Origin: Streptomyces sp. Ru72
Lineage (GTDB): Bacteria > Actinomycetota > Actinomycetes > Streptomycetales > Streptomycetaceae
Assembly: GCF_002920635.1 (NCBI RefSeq)
Contig: NZ_PQSR01000052.1
Location: 1 to 52,171, forward strand
DNA: 52,171 nucleotides
Direction of reading: 5' to 3'
How positions within the stretch are numbered: position 1 is the first letter of the stretch; every line of letters starts with the position of its first letter. This document shows, piece by piece, positions 24,503 to 33,006 of this stretch. The notes under the pieces were generated by a model. That model worked only from the letters and a program-made list of their open reading frames with translations, ran no database searches and had not been told where the DNA came from. Made by a program: the position numbers and the translations under genes.

Positions 24503-25303
24503 TTACCGGCGCGTCTTGTCGCCCCGGCCCAGGACCTTGCCGAAGCGCTCCTCCGCGCCCCACGCCGTGACGCGCCAGAGCGCCTCCACGACGATGTTCC
24601 GGCTCATCTTGGAATCGCCGAGCTCGCGCTCCACGAACGTGATCGGCACCTCGACGACGTGGAATCCGGCCTTGACCGCACGCCGCGCCAGGTCGACCTG
24701 GAAGCAGTACCCCTGCGAGGCCACCTCGTCGAGCCCGAGGCCCTCGAGGGTCTCGCGGCGGAAGGCACGGTAGCCGCCGGTGATGTCGCGCAGCGAGAGG
24801 CCGAGGGCCAGACGCGAATAGGTGCTGCCGCCGCGGGAGAGGAACTCGCGGGACTTGGGCCAGTTCACGACCCGCCCGCCCGGCACCCACCGGGAGCCGA
24901 GCACCAGGTCCGCACTCTTGAGCGCGGTCAGCAGGCGCGGCAGCTCCTCCGGCTGGTGGGAGCCGTCGGCGTCCATCTCGACGAGGACGCCGTAGCCGCG
25001 CTCGAGGCCCCAGCGGAAGCCGGCGAGGTACGCGGCACCCAGCCCTTCCTTGCCCTTGCGGTGCATGACGTGGACGTGATCGTCCTCGGCCGCGAGTTCG
25101 TCCGCGAGCTTGCCGGTGCCGTCGGGGCTGTTGTCGTCCGCCACGAGGACATGCGCCTCGGGCACCGCCGACCGCACCCGGCCGACGATCGTCTTGATGT
25201 TCTCCGCCTCGTTGTAGGTCGGAATGATCACCAAGGCGGTGCCGAGCGGACCGAACTGCTTGCCCTGGGCCGATGCCCCGAGGGTCCCGTCGCCGTGGTT
25301 CAC
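24503..25303 (-). CDS. ppm1: Polyprenol-phosphate mannosyltransferase Ppm1
   Basis: GTG 25303 gives a 266-residue GT2 protein; GAAGGGG lies upstream. ALVIIPTYNEAENIKTIVGRV, VADDNSPDGTGKLADEL and VEMDADGSHQPEELPRL are the nucleotide-sugar and metal-binding motifs of dolichol-phosphate mannose synthases, followed by GSRWVPGG and RDITGGYRAFRR. It moves mannose from GDP-mannose to polyprenyl phosphate for protein O-mannosylation by Pmt. In S. coelicolor the orthologue (SCO1423 from memory) is needed for phage phiC31 infection. There is no C-terminal membrane domain, so it is the single-domain type. Confidence 0.93.
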   Translation of the reverse strand: MNHGDGTLGASAQGKQFGPLGTALVIIPTYNEAENIKTIVGRVRSAVPEAHVLVADDNSPDGTGKLADELAAEDDHVHVMHRKGKEGLGAAYLAGFRWGLERGYGVLVEMDADGSHQPEELPRLLTALKSADLVLGSRWVPGGRVVNWPKSREFLSRGGSTYSRLALGLSLRDITGGYRAFRRETLEGLGLDEVASQGYCFQVDLARRAVKAGFHVVEVPITFVERELGDSKMSRNIVVEALWRVTAWGAEERFGKVLGRGDKTRR

Positions 25304-25909
25304 TGCTGCCCCTTCACATCCGTACGCAGAGGTCCACCATAGTGGTCGCCGCACGGGCCTCCGCCACAGCGGGTTCCTTTGGGGGTGTCGATTCCGTAAG
25401 AGCCGGGTAAGAATGTCCACCGCACCGGCGGCATGCGCCGACCGGTCGCACAGGTGCCCACGGGGTCTTTAAAGCGGGTCCCGTGCCGGCCACGCCCCGG
25501 GCGGCTGCGGATCGGGGCCCGGCGCCCTTCGGGCCGACCTGGGACCCGCTGGCTGCGGATCGACCGAAAGCCGTTGTCTACTGGACGTCCGGGCCCCACC
25601 CGGGTCACACCCTGCCGACCGACCGGAACGTTGCCCTCGCCGTGGCGCGGGCGCTGAGCCTGGCTCCCAGTGGTGATGCGCCGGCGCGGCACACCATCCC
25701 TGACCCAGCGGCGCTCTGGCGACTGCGCGGAGGTTCCCCGGCCGGACGACTCGGTGGTGGACCCGCCCGAACCTACCGGCCCTCCGCGCCTCACTGTCAA
25801 TAGCCGTCCCACCTGCGGGTCTTCGGCGAAGGGCCTGGTGGCAGCGGAGGATACGCAGGTCGCGCGACGGGGTTCTGACGGCTCGTCGCCGCGGCGCCGC
25901 CTCAGGAGA
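25304..25909. other. 606-bp gap with weak coding signal
   Basis: No confident gene. One plus-strand frame, 25483-25803 (GTG start, 106 residues, poor ribosome-binding site), has a partly protein-like middle (VVYWTSGPHPGHTLPTD) but only about 73% G or C in third positions, well below its neighbours. The frame could be a decayed or foreign gene, or chance. TTTAAA at 25467-25472 is a rare AT patch. Confidence 0.4.
25483..25803 (+). CDS. Doubtful 106-residue hypothetical protein
   Basis: The frame opens with GTG and has no Shine-Dalgarno; TTTAAAGC precedes it. Residues 27-75 look protein-like (including LPTDRNVALAVARALSLAP), while both ends are Pro/Gly/Arg-rich and low in quality. Third-position GC is low for Streptomyces. 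It diverges from ppm1 and converges with the amidohydrolase. I do not recognise a family; it may be a pseudogene fragment. Confidence 0.25.
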   Translation: MPATPRAAADRGPAPFGPTWDPLAADRPKAVVYWTSGPHPGHTLPTDRNVALAVARALSLAPSGDAPARHTIPDPAALWRLRGGSPAGRLGGGPARTYRPSAPHCQ

Positions 25910-27526
25910 TCACTCGCCCGGCCCTACGAACACGGTCCGGCCCCCGACCACGGTGCGCAGGCAGAGGGGAAGGTCGGTGCCGGGGGTGAGATCGGGCAGT
26001 CCGGGGGTGCCGGAGCGGGGGTCGGTGGACCAGCGGGCCACCCGGTCGTCGGGTGCCTGGACGACGAGTGCGTCGGTGCGCCACACGGCGTAGTCCGCAG
26101 GGGCGCCCGGCACCAGGACGCCCGCGTCGTCCCGTCCGATGGCCCGCCAACCGCCGCGCGTGTGCGCGGTGAACGCGGCGCGTACGGAGACCCGGTGTTC
26201 GGGGGTGCGGTGGAACGCGGCCGCGCGGACCGTGCCCCAGGGGTCGAGGGGGGTCACCGGGCTGTCGGAGCCGAACGCCAGCGGGACGCCGGCGCGCAGC
26301 AGGGCCGCGAACGGGTTCAGCGTGCGGGCCCGTGCGACGCCGAGGCGCTCGGCGTACATGCCGTCCTCGCCGCCCCACAGCGCGTCGAAGGCGGGCTGGA
26401 CGGAGGCGGTCAGGCCCAGTTCGGCGAAGGCCGTGATGGTCTCGGGTGTGAGCATCTCGACGTGCTCGACGCGATGGCGGGCGGCGCGGACCCGGGCCAG
26501 GCCCACCTTCTCGGCGGCGGCGCGCACCCCTTCCACCACGGCCGTGACGGCGGCGTCGCCGATGGCGTGGAACCCCGCCTGGAGCCCGGCCTCGGTGCAC
26601 GCGACGACATGCGCGGCGACCGCGGCGGCGTCCAGGTACGCGGTGCCGGTGTGGGCGGCGTCCGCGTACGGCTGGTGCAGGCAGGCGGTGTGCGAGCCGA
26701 GGGCGCCGTCGACGAAGAGGTCGCCCGCGGCGCCGAGCGCACCCAGGTCCCGGGCCTTGGCGACGTCCTGCTCGGCCCAGTAGCCGACGACACGCGGCCC
26801 GGGCTCCTCGGCGGCGAGGCGCAGCAGCCCGGTGAAGTCGTCCTGGGAGGAGATCTCCGGGCCGGCGCACTCGTGGAGCGAGCCGATGCCGAGGGAGGCG
26901 GCGTGGGCGAGGGCGGCGCGCTGGGCCCCGGTGCGCTGCGCGGGGGTGACCGCGGCGAACGCGGCGGCCCGTACGGCGTGGTGGGCGTCGCGGGTGAGCG
27001 GCTCGCCGTCCGTGAAGCCGGCCTTGTCGCGCACGCGCGGGGTGAGGTCCAGCAGGGCGGTGGTGACGACGGCCGAGTGGACGTCGATACGGCTGAGGTA
27101 CAGGCGACGCCCACCGGTGGCCTCGTCGAGCTCTTCCCGTCGCGGGGCCCGTCGTTCGGGCCAGCGCGCCGCGTCCCAGCCGTGGCCGAGCAGGACCCGG
27201 TCGTCCGGCCGGGCGGCGGCGAAGTCCCGTACGAGGGCGAGGGCGGCCGTCAGGGACGGTGCACCGGACAGGTCGAGGCCGGTGAGCGCGAGGCCGGTGG
27301 CGGTGGTGTGCACGTGCGCGTCGGTGAACGCGGGAGTGACGAGGGCGCCGTCGAGGTCGATCACCTCGTCGACGCCGTCCGCGAAGGCGTCGGCCGCGCC
27401 CTCGGAACCGACCCAGGCGACATGTCCGGCCTCCACGACCATCGCGGTGGCGAAGGGATCGGCGGGGCTGTGGACCTCTCCGCGGCGCAGGAGGACGGTC
27501 TTGGGCTCGGCGGTGCGCTCACTCAT
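25910..27526 (-). CDS. Amidohydrolase of the YtcJ/AepA type
   Basis: ATG 27526 was chosen over an in-frame TTG two codons upstream. The 538-residue protein belongs to the metal-dependent amidohydrolase superfamily: the N-terminal LVTPAFTDAHVHTTATGLAL gives the HxH metal ligands, FHAIGDAAVTAVVEGVRAA a later His and Asp-linked region, and LAFGSDSPVTPLDPWGTVRAA the final Asp. The large insert and the SLHECAG segment fit the YtcJ-like subgroup, which hydrolyses exocyclic amides or imines of unknown identity. It is followed at 47 bases by the Lrp-type regulator gene upstream on the same strand, so the two may share a transcript. Confidence 0.85.
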   Translation of the reverse strand: MSERTAEPKTVLLRRGEVHSPADPFATAMVVEAGHVAWVGSEGAADAFADGVDEVIDLDGALVTPAFTDAHVHTTATGLALTGLDLSGAPSLTAALALVRDFAAARPDDRVLLGHGWDAARWPERRAPRREELDEATGGRRLYLSRIDVHSAVVTTALLDLTPRVRDKAGFTDGEPLTRDAHHAVRAAAFAAVTPAQRTGAQRAALAHAASLGIGSLHECAGPEISSQDDFTGLLRLAAEEPGPRVVGYWAEQDVAKARDLGALGAAGDLFVDGALGSHTACLHQPYADAAHTGTAYLDAAAVAAHVVACTEAGLQAGFHAIGDAAVTAVVEGVRAAAEKVGLARVRAARHRVEHVEMLTPETITAFAELGLTASVQPAFDALWGGEDGMYAERLGVARARTLNPFAALLRAGVPLAFGSDSPVTPLDPWGTVRAAAFHRTPEHRVSVRAAFTAHTRGGWRAIGRDDAGVLVPGAPADYAVWRTDALVVQAPDDRVARWSTDPRSGTPGLPDLTPGTDLPLCLRTVVGGRTVFVGPGE

Positions 27527-27573
27527 GGGCAACAGTGTCGCCCCTGGCGGGGGACGCCCCGCAGGGAGGTCGA

Positions 27574-28014
27574 TCAGATCCGCGGCGGCCGTGCCTCGTA
27601 CGGGGTGGACAGGACCACGGTGGTGCGCGTCGACACCCCCGCGAGCGTCCGCAGCCGGGCGAGCAGCTCCTCCAGTTCGTGGGGCGTGGCCACACGGACC
27701 TTGAGGATGTAGTTCTCGTCGCCCGCGACGCTGTGGCAGGCCTCGATCTCCGGGACGCCCGCGAGGCGTTCGGCGATGTCGTCGGGGGCGCTGGGGTCGA
27801 ACGGCTTCACCGAGATGAAGGCGGTCAGCGGCAGGCCGACGGCCTCGGGGTCGACGACGGCGGCATATCCGCGGATGACGCCCCGCTGCTCGAGCCGGCG
27901 CACCCGCTGGTGCACGGCCGACGTGGACAGGCCCGTGGCCTTGCCCAAGTCGGTGTAGCTCATCCGCCCGTCCTTGACGAGCAGCTGCACGATCTGTCGG
28001 TCCAGCTCCTCCAT
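27574..28014 (-). CDS. Lrp/AsnC-family regulator
   Basis: The start at ATG 28014 gives 146 residues beginning MEELDRQIVQLLVKDGRMSYTDLGKATGLSTSAVHQRVRRLEQRGVI in the family's usual register. The N-terminal helix-turn-helix (residues 3-50) is followed by a RAM domain (about 65-140) with SVAGDENYILKVRV, which binds an amino acid and forms octamers. There is no Shine-Dalgarno, and TAGGTT lies about 12 bases upstream on the coding strand, so the transcript may be leaderless. It precedes the amidohydrolase gene and may regulate it. Confidence 0.9.
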   Translation of the reverse strand: MEELDRQIVQLLVKDGRMSYTDLGKATGLSTSAVHQRVRRLEQRGVIRGYAAVVDPEAVGLPLTAFISVKPFDPSAPDDIAERLAGVPEIEACHSVAGDENYILKVRVATPHELEELLARLRTLAGVSTRTTVVLSTPYEARPPRI

Positions 28015-28282
28015 GGCGCTAGAACCTACAGTGCGCCCTGACTCCGCGGATACCTCAGCAGCGCAGGTCATGCCCGGTTTGTGATGTTGGTGAGAGCGGT
28101 CTGTGAGCCGCCCGGGTGACCCGCGGCCGCGCGAGGCACCATGCGAGTGGCATGTGACGAACACCACAGCGCCCGACGAGGCTTCGTGATGCTCTCGTGA
28201 TTACCCCGGAGACGGGACGGGAAGTGCTTGCTGTGGTCGAGGCCGCAGTGCCTTGTCGGCCCAGCCCGAGGGGGAGAAACCC

Positions 28283-28720
28283 ATGCAGAATCCCAAGCGC
28301 CCTGGTCGTACCGTGCCCAAGCGGCAGCAGCCGGTCATCGAGCCCGAGCCGGAGGGCGTCGAACCCGACGCCCTCGACAGCGAGGAGCCCGACGCGTACG
28401 ACACCTTCGAGATGTACCGGGTGATCTGCCCGGACTGCGCGCAGCCCATCGCGCTCCTGGCGGACGAGGAGGTCCTGCCCGAGCACGCGCTGTGCGCCTC
28501 GCCGTGGAACCCGTTCGGTCTCACGGTCTGCTCCGGCACGGGCCGCGCGGCGGCCGACGCCCGCCCGGCGGACGAGTCCGTGGAACCCCAGGAGCAGGAC
28601 ACCGCCCTGCTGCTGACCCTCCCCCAGGGGCTCGACTGGCGCACGCAGCCGTTCTCGCACGTCGGCGGCCCGGGCTCACGCCCGCTCCGGATGGCCGCGC
28701 TGCGCCGCCAGGCCGCCTGA
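28283..28720 (+). CDS. 145-residue hypothetical with CxxC zinc-ribbon-like motif
   Basis: ATG 28283 follows GGGGGAGA. After a basic and then acidic, disordered N-terminus (residues 1-45) comes YRVICPDCAQPIALLADEEVLPEHALCASPW, with a CxxC pair and a third Cys about 20 residues later; a fourth Cys (TVCSGTG) completes a possible zinc-binding set. The C-terminal third is hydrophilic. The gene stands alone, divergent from the Lrp regulator. I do not recognise a named family; it looks like a conserved Streptomyces protein with a zinc ribbon. Confidence 0.75.
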   Translation: MQNPKRPGRTVPKRQQPVIEPEPEGVEPDALDSEEPDAYDTFEMYRVICPDCAQPIALLADEEVLPEHALCASPWNPFGLTVCSGTGRAAADARPADESVEPQEQDTALLLTLPQGLDWRTQPFSHVGGPGSRPLRMAALRRQAA

Positions 28721-28822
28721 CACTTCGCGAACAGCGGCGGTTCCCCGGGCGGTCCGCCGCGGAACTCACGCTCGATTAGCGGGGTCGGTGACCTCGGCGG
28801 GCGTCGGGGCGTTGCTCCGGGT

Positions 28823-29086
28823 ATGAGCCCCAGTTATTCGGCGACCGGGCCCCGGCGGCCGGTGTTCATTCCGGTGCCGGCGGCCACGCTGCCGCCGCCG
28901 CAGCCGCAGGATCCGCCCATCTACCGCGCACTGATGCGCACCTGGGCCGACCGCGGGCGCACGCTCCCGGGGCGCCACGACCCGGAGTGGGTGCGGCTCG
29001 CGGCGCCCCCGGCCGGCGCGCGCCGGCTCGCGGCGGGCCAGGAGTCGTTCAGCGGGACTCGGGACCAGCGAGGTGACGGGCGATGA
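28823..29086 (+). CDS. 87-residue hypothetical protein overlapping the acyl-CoA dehydrogenase 3' end
   Basis: ATG 28823 has no clear ribosome-binding site, but codon usage is strongly Streptomyces-like. The protein begins Pro-rich (RRPVFIPVPAATLPPPQ), followed by a short helix PPIYRALMRTWADRGRTLPG and RHDPEWVRLAAPP. It ends inside the convergent acyl-CoA dehydrogenase gene (38-base overlap); the last dozen residues look like read-through, so the natural stop may have been lost. No family is recognised. Confidence 0.55.
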   Translation: MSPSYSATGPRRPVFIPVPAATLPPPQPQDPPIYRALMRTWADRGRTLPGRHDPEWVRLAAPPAGARRLAAGQESFSGTRDQRGDGR

Positions 29087-30218
29087 CCATGCGCTGGATC
29101 TGGTTCGTCCCCTCGACGATCTGCAGCGCCTTGGCCTCCCGCATATAGCGCTCGACCGGGAAGTCCATGGTGTAGCCGTACCCGCCGAGCACCTGGACGG
29201 CGTCGGTCGTGACCTTCATCGCCGTGTCGGTGCAGTGCAGCTTGGCCATGGCAGCCTGCTTGGCGAACGGCCGCCCGGCGTCGCGCAGCCGTGCCGCCGC
29301 CAGGTACAGCGCCCGGCCCGCCTCGATCTGCGTCGCCATGTCGGCGAGCAGGAAGCGCAGCCCCTCGAAGTCCGAGATCGGCCGCCCGAACTGCCGGCGC
29401 CCGGTGGCGTACGCGACGGCCTCGTCCAGCGCCGCCTGGGCCAGGCCGATGGCGCAGGCCGCGATGCCGAGCCGCCCGGAGTCGAGCGCGGACAGCGCGA
29501 TCGCGAAGCCCTGCCCCTCGTCGCCGATGCGCCGTGCTTCGGGCACGCGCACCCCGTCGAAGTGGACCTGTGCCGTGGGCGACCCCTTCATGCCCATCTT
29601 CTTCTCCGGCGCCGCGGCACTCAGCCCCTCGGCGTCGCCGGGGACGAGGAACGCGGTGATCCCGCGGGGGCCCTCCTCGCCGGTGCGCGCCATCACGGTG
29701 TAGAAGTCGGCGACGCCTCCATGGGTGATCCATGCCTTGGTGCCGTTGATCACCCAGTGGTCGCCGTCCCGGACCGCCTTCGTCCGCAGGGACGCGGCAT
29801 CCGACCCGGACGACGGCTCGGAGAGACAGTAGGCGCCCAGAAGGCCCCCGCCGAGCATCGCGGGCAGGTGTTCCAGCTGTTGCTCCTTGGTGCCGTAGTG
29901 CGCGAGGGCGTGACAGGCCAGGGTGTGGACACTGACGCCGAGGCCGACGGTGAGGCGGGCCGCGGCCAGTTCCTCGAGGACCTGCAGGTAGACCTCGTAG
30001 GGCTGGTCACCACCGCCGTACTCGGAGTCGTACGGCAGGCCGAGCAGTCCGGAGTCGGAGAGCAGGCGGAAGATCTCGCGCGGGAAGTGCCCGGAGTGCT
30101 CCTCCTCGGCCGCCTTCGGGGCGATCTCGTGCTGCGCGATGTCGCGGACGAGCGAGATCAGATCCCGGGCCTCGTCCGTGGGCAGTTGCCGGTCCACCGG
30201 CTGCGGGGCGCGGTCGGG
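29049..30218 (-). CDS. Acyl-CoA dehydrogenase
   Basis: I prefer ATG 30218, which follows GGGAGGAGAG; the in-frame ATG 30260 has a weak site. The 389-residue FAD enzyme shows AYCLSEPSSGSDAASLRTKA and VINGTKAWITHGGVADFYTVMAR (flavin-contact strands), FGRPISDFEGLRFLLADMATQIEA, and IVEGTNQIQRMVIARHL with the catalytic Glu near residue 369, as in short- and medium-chain acyl-CoA dehydrogenases. It oxidises acyl-CoA to the 2-enoyl-CoA. The chain-length class cannot be read from this. The nearest upstream regulator is the TetR gene on the same strand. Confidence 0.93.
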   Translation of the reverse strand, partial: PDRAPQPVDRQLPTDEARDLISLVRDIAQHEIAPKAAEEEHSGHFPREIFRLLSDSGLLGLPYDSEYGGGDQPYEVYLQVLEELAAARLTVGLGVSVHTLACHALAHYGTKEQQLEHLPAMLGGGLLGAYCLSEPSSGSDAASLRTKAVRDGDHWVINGTKAWITHGGVADFYTVMARTGEEGPRGITAFLVPGDAEGLSAAAPEKKMGMKGSPTAQVHFDGVRVPEARRIGDEGQGFAIALSALDSGRLGIAACAIGLAQAALDEAVAYATGRRQFGRPISDFEGLRFLLADMATQIEAGRALYLAAARLRDAGRPFAKQAAMAKLHCTDTAMKVTTDAVQVLGGYGYTMDFPVERYMREAKALQIVEGTNQIQRMVIARHLAGPESR

Positions 30219-30559
30219 CATGGCGACGCTCTCCTCCCTCTTGGGCACGTCGGCGGACATGCGCCTTGGGTGGGGCGGCGCCGCCGGGTCTCACTGAGCC
30301 TGGCCGATGCTCGCCGCTCCGGGTCGCGGAGGCGGCTGACCAGCGGCTGTGGCGCTTGGAGTATGCCCGATCGGAGGCACGGCGTCACCGGTTAACGACC
30401 GCTTACTTCAAGAAAGCGGATGCCGTGCCGCGGCGTGATCGGCATTCGGCGCAGGGGTCTCGTCCCCAGGCCGTCTCGGCTCGCCGTGGAGCGACCCGTG
30501 ACGGCTTCGCCGGCACCCGCGTGGGACCGCTGGGACGTCGCTCGGTCCTCCCGGTGCGG
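30219..30559. other. 340-bp intergenic region between TetR and acyl-CoA dehydrogenase genes
   Basis: No coding sequence is supported. The region carries GTTAAC (30391-30396) and an inverted repeat CCGCTT-(9)-AAGCGG (30399-30419) in a locally AT-richer stretch, a plausible TetR-type operator or promoter region for the acyl-CoA dehydrogenase gene reading leftward. Confidence 0.4.
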
Positions 30560-31219
30560 TCAGGTCGACCGGCGGGCCGGAGGCGGGGCCGCGTACGCGG
30601 GTTCCAGTTCCTCGATCGCGCGCAGGGTTCCCCCCAGCGTCTTCGCGAGCAGGTCGCACATCGTGTCGCGGGACAGTGCCGGGCGGTCGATCCAGTCGAG
30701 GGTCACGCCCTCCACGCCGCACACCCAGCCGAGCAGCCCCGTGCGCACCAGCGGAGCGATGTCGCGCCGCCCGTACGCTCCCTCGGCGATCGTGGTGACG
30801 ATCGCCTCGCGCACCCCGTCCCGGATGGCGTGGACCTGTGCGTCGAAGCCCACGCCGCCGCTGACGATCGTGCGGTAGGCGGCCTGGTTGTGCTCGGCGT
30901 AGCGCAGATAGCGGTCGATGGTGCGGTGCACCCGTTCCACCGGCGGCAGGTCCAGGCCGGCGGCCGCGGAGGTCACGAGGTCGGCCACGGAATCCTCGAC
31001 AATGGCGAGGTAATAACCGCGTTTCGATTTGAAGTAGTAGTAGATGAGCCCTTTCGCCACCTGGGCGTGGCGCGCGATGTCGTCCATCGACAGAGCGTCG
31101 TAGGACGTGTCGGCGAATAACTTCCGTCCGATGGCGATGAGTTCGGCGCGGCGCGCCTGGGAGCGGTCGGTACCGCGCGCCTGGGGGCGCACGGTACCGC
31201 GCTGTTGACTGCTCTTCAC
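30560..31219 (-). CDS. TetR-family regulator with a TTA codon
   Basis: GTG 31219 gives 219 residues. The helix-turn-helix occupies about residues 22-66 (LIAIGRKLFADTSYDALSMDDIARHAQVAKGLIYYYFKSKRGYYLAIV), the textbook TetR pattern; the rest is the ligand-binding helical domain. Leu34 is encoded by TTA (31118-31120), so translation should depend on the bldA tRNA and rise late in development. It sits upstream of and on the same strand as the acyl-CoA dehydrogenase gene, a likely target given that many such regulators sense acyl-CoAs. The frame continues far upstream but not as this protein. Confidence 0.9.
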   Translation of the reverse strand: MKSSQQRGTVRPQARGTDRSQARRAELIAIGRKLFADTSYDALSMDDIARHAQVAKGLIYYYFKSKRGYYLAIVEDSVADLVTSAAAGLDLPPVERVHRTIDRYLRYAEHNQAAYRTIVSGGVGFDAQVHAIRDGVREAIVTTIAEGAYGRRDIAPLVRTGLLGWVCGVEGVTLDWIDRPALSRDTMCDLLAKTLGGTLRAIEELEPAYAAPPPARRST

Positions 31220-31287
31220 TTTCGGCCCAAGTCTCCAACTGGCGGCAGGACATCCGCAGTATTGCAGAATGACACCATCAGCATGTT

Positions 31288-31321
31288 CGACTCCGATTCG
31301 CGAAGTCGATCGACGGAGTCG
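31288..31321 (-). terminator. Hairpin after the C39-like peptidase gene
   Basis: CGACTCCG (31288-31295) pairs with CGGAGTCG (31314-31321) across an 18-base loop, 45 bases beyond the peptidase stop and before the TetR start on the same strand. There is no T-run, as is usual for Streptomyces terminators. Confidence 0.5.
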
Positions 31322-31365
31322 GACGCCGTTGGGAGTTGTGCCGCCCGGTATCCCCGGTGGACGCG

Positions 31366-32724
31366 TCAGCGGACGCCCACCGCCGCCAGTGCCTTGCGCT
31401 GCCGGGAGGTGGGACGGGCAGGGAAGTACAGGTAGCAGACGCCGCCGGTGCCGGAGGCGACCTTGCCGGAGGCGTTGTACCGCTTGGTGCGCAACCAGAT
31501 GTTCTCGAACTCCCGCCTCCGGTACACGCGCCGCACCGACTCGTCGCTCGGCGACGCCGGGTCGTTCGCGATCACGTCGCCGTCGGCGGTGAACCCGATC
31601 ACGGCCATCAGGTGCCCCGAGGTCCCGTACCCGGCGCCGGTCAGCTCGTCCTTGAGGAACGACTGCGACGTCATGGCCGGGATGCCCGCCGCGATCAGCG
31701 TCTCCAGATCGGTGAGCGAGGAGAGCCGGGTGACCACTCCCTGGAGGTCCTCGAACGTCGCCGCGTAGGCCGCGTTGAAGGGCCAGTTGCCGCAGCCCTG
31801 GTACTGGTGGTCGTAGGTGAACCGGGCCGCGTGGCAGACCTGCGGGTCCGCGTAGGACGGGTCGACCCAGGACAGTTGCCCGGGGGTGAGCCTCCGCCCC
31901 CAGTATTCGATGACCATCTGCGAGGAGGTGGGGCTGCACCAGGCCTCGCCGCCGTTGTCGTACTCCGGGTACTGGCCCTTGTGGATCTCCTGCGAGTACC
32001 GCGGAACGATCAGCTCCTTGGCCGGCCCCGGCGTGGACGCCGGGACGGTGAACCGGTCGGGGATGTCGGAGCCCATGGCTCCGAGCCGCCACACCGTCGG
32101 CGTGATCCACGTGCCGGGCGTGCGGTACAGGGTCAGGCGCAGACGGTACGACGCCAGGCGCAGACCCGAGGCGGGATCGGCGATGGCGAAGGTGTCGGTC
32201 CAGATGTTGCTCCTGCCGTCGCTCTGGCCGTCCACGGAGGTGCGGCAGATGTCCTGGTCGCCGGCCGCCCAGCGGCCCATCACGTACCAGGGCGTGTCCG
32301 TACCGTCGGAGTAGGCGCCCTTCAGCTCGACCTGGAGCCAGGTGCCTGCCGGGGTGTGCGCGTTCCAGGAGGCGACGAGCTCGGTGGAGGGGACGGCGAG
32401 GCGGTGCGCCGGGGAGGTCCAGGTGGCGTATTCCCAGGTGGCCGACTTCCCGGTGTGCGGGTCGGTGTAGTCGGTACGACCGGCGGGCGTGTCGATCACC
32501 AGTCCGGGGCGAAGGCCGGCGAGGGCCCGAGCGCCCCGCGCGGCGCCGCTTCGCCAGTCCGGATACGAGGTCCAGGCGCGGTAGTCCACGAGGCTCGGGG
32601 ATGCTTTCGTCGGTCCGGCGGTCGGTGTGGCCGCGGCCGCCGGGCCCGCGGTGCCGGCCGCCGTGGCCGCGGCGACCGCCGCGGCGAGCATGGTTCTGCG
32701 GGACGGCTCTGAAGCTCTGGTCAT
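31366..32724 (-). CDS. Exported C39-like cysteine peptidase
   Basis: The 452-residue protein has a Tat-like signal: PSRRTMLAAAVAAATAAGTA with twin arginines and an Ala-rich core, cleaved after about residue 32. The C-terminal half carries EAWCSPTSSQMVIEYWG (candidate catalytic Cys), GTSGHLMAVIGFTADGDVIANDPASPS (candidate His and Asn/Asp), as in the peptidase C39-like family. The N-terminal half (residues 60-230) is a beta-rich domain that may bind a wall or substrate. It should act outside the cell on peptide bonds; its substrate is unknown. No operon partner is obvious. Confidence 0.85.
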   Translation of the reverse strand: MTRASEPSRRTMLAAAVAAATAAGTAGPAAAATPTAGPTKASPSLVDYRAWTSYPDWRSGAARGARALAGLRPGLVIDTPAGRTDYTDPHTGKSATWEYATWTSPAHRLAVPSTELVASWNAHTPAGTWLQVELKGAYSDGTDTPWYVMGRWAAGDQDICRTSVDGQSDGRSNIWTDTFAIADPASGLRLASYRLRLTLYRTPGTWITPTVWRLGAMGSDIPDRFTVPASTPGPAKELIVPRYSQEIHKGQYPEYDNGGEAWCSPTSSQMVIEYWGRRLTPGQLSWVDPSYADPQVCHAARFTYDHQYQGCGNWPFNAAYAATFEDLQGVVTRLSSLTDLETLIAAGIPAMTSQSFLKDELTGAGYGTSGHLMAVIGFTADGDVIANDPASPSDESVRRVYRRREFENIWLRTKRYNASGKVASGTGGVCYLYFPARPTSRQRKALAAVGVR

Positions 32725-32833
32725 CGGTGGGTGACCCCCAGGAGTCCTTCAAGCAGCGGTTGGACGCACGGTGTGCGCCAACTATGGCCGCCACGCACGG
32801 ACTTCTGCCAGCACTTCGGCCGTCGACGCGCCC

Positions 32834-32845
32834 ACCAATATTGGT
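32834..32845. promoter_or_regulatory. ACCAATATTGGT palindrome upstream of the C39-like gene
   Basis: A perfect 12-base dyad lies 110 bases upstream of the peptidase start in an AT-rich part of the divergent region shared with the kinase-like gene. It is a candidate operator; the binding protein is unknown. Confidence 0.35.
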
Positions 32846-32965
32846 CCCGACCTGTGGCGGTCTCCCTGGAATGAACGACGGGAATTCGAAGAGGCGAATC
32901 ACCCGCGTTCACACGAACCCGAAGTAGGGCGAAATTCAGGAGAGAGGTCGCTTTCACCGCGAAGA

Positions 32966-32996
32966 GGGACAGCCCATTGCCCGGGTAAACTGTCCC
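32966..32996 (+). promoter_or_regulatory. Hairpin just upstream of the kinase-like start
   Basis: GGGACAG (32966-32972) and CTGTCCC (32990-32996) are inverted repeats with a 17-base loop, ending ten bases before ATG 33007. TAAACT (32986-32991) within it could be a -10 element. It may be an operator or may occlude the ribosome-binding site. Confidence 0.35.
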
Positions 32997-33006
32997 CTCG
33001 GAAAAC

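Noticed and set aside
30560..32902. A single 780-codon gene covering the TetR and C39-like region
   Set aside because: Only the TetR part (30560-31219) has real protein features; the rest is an out-of-frame reading of the C39-like gene and its promoter.
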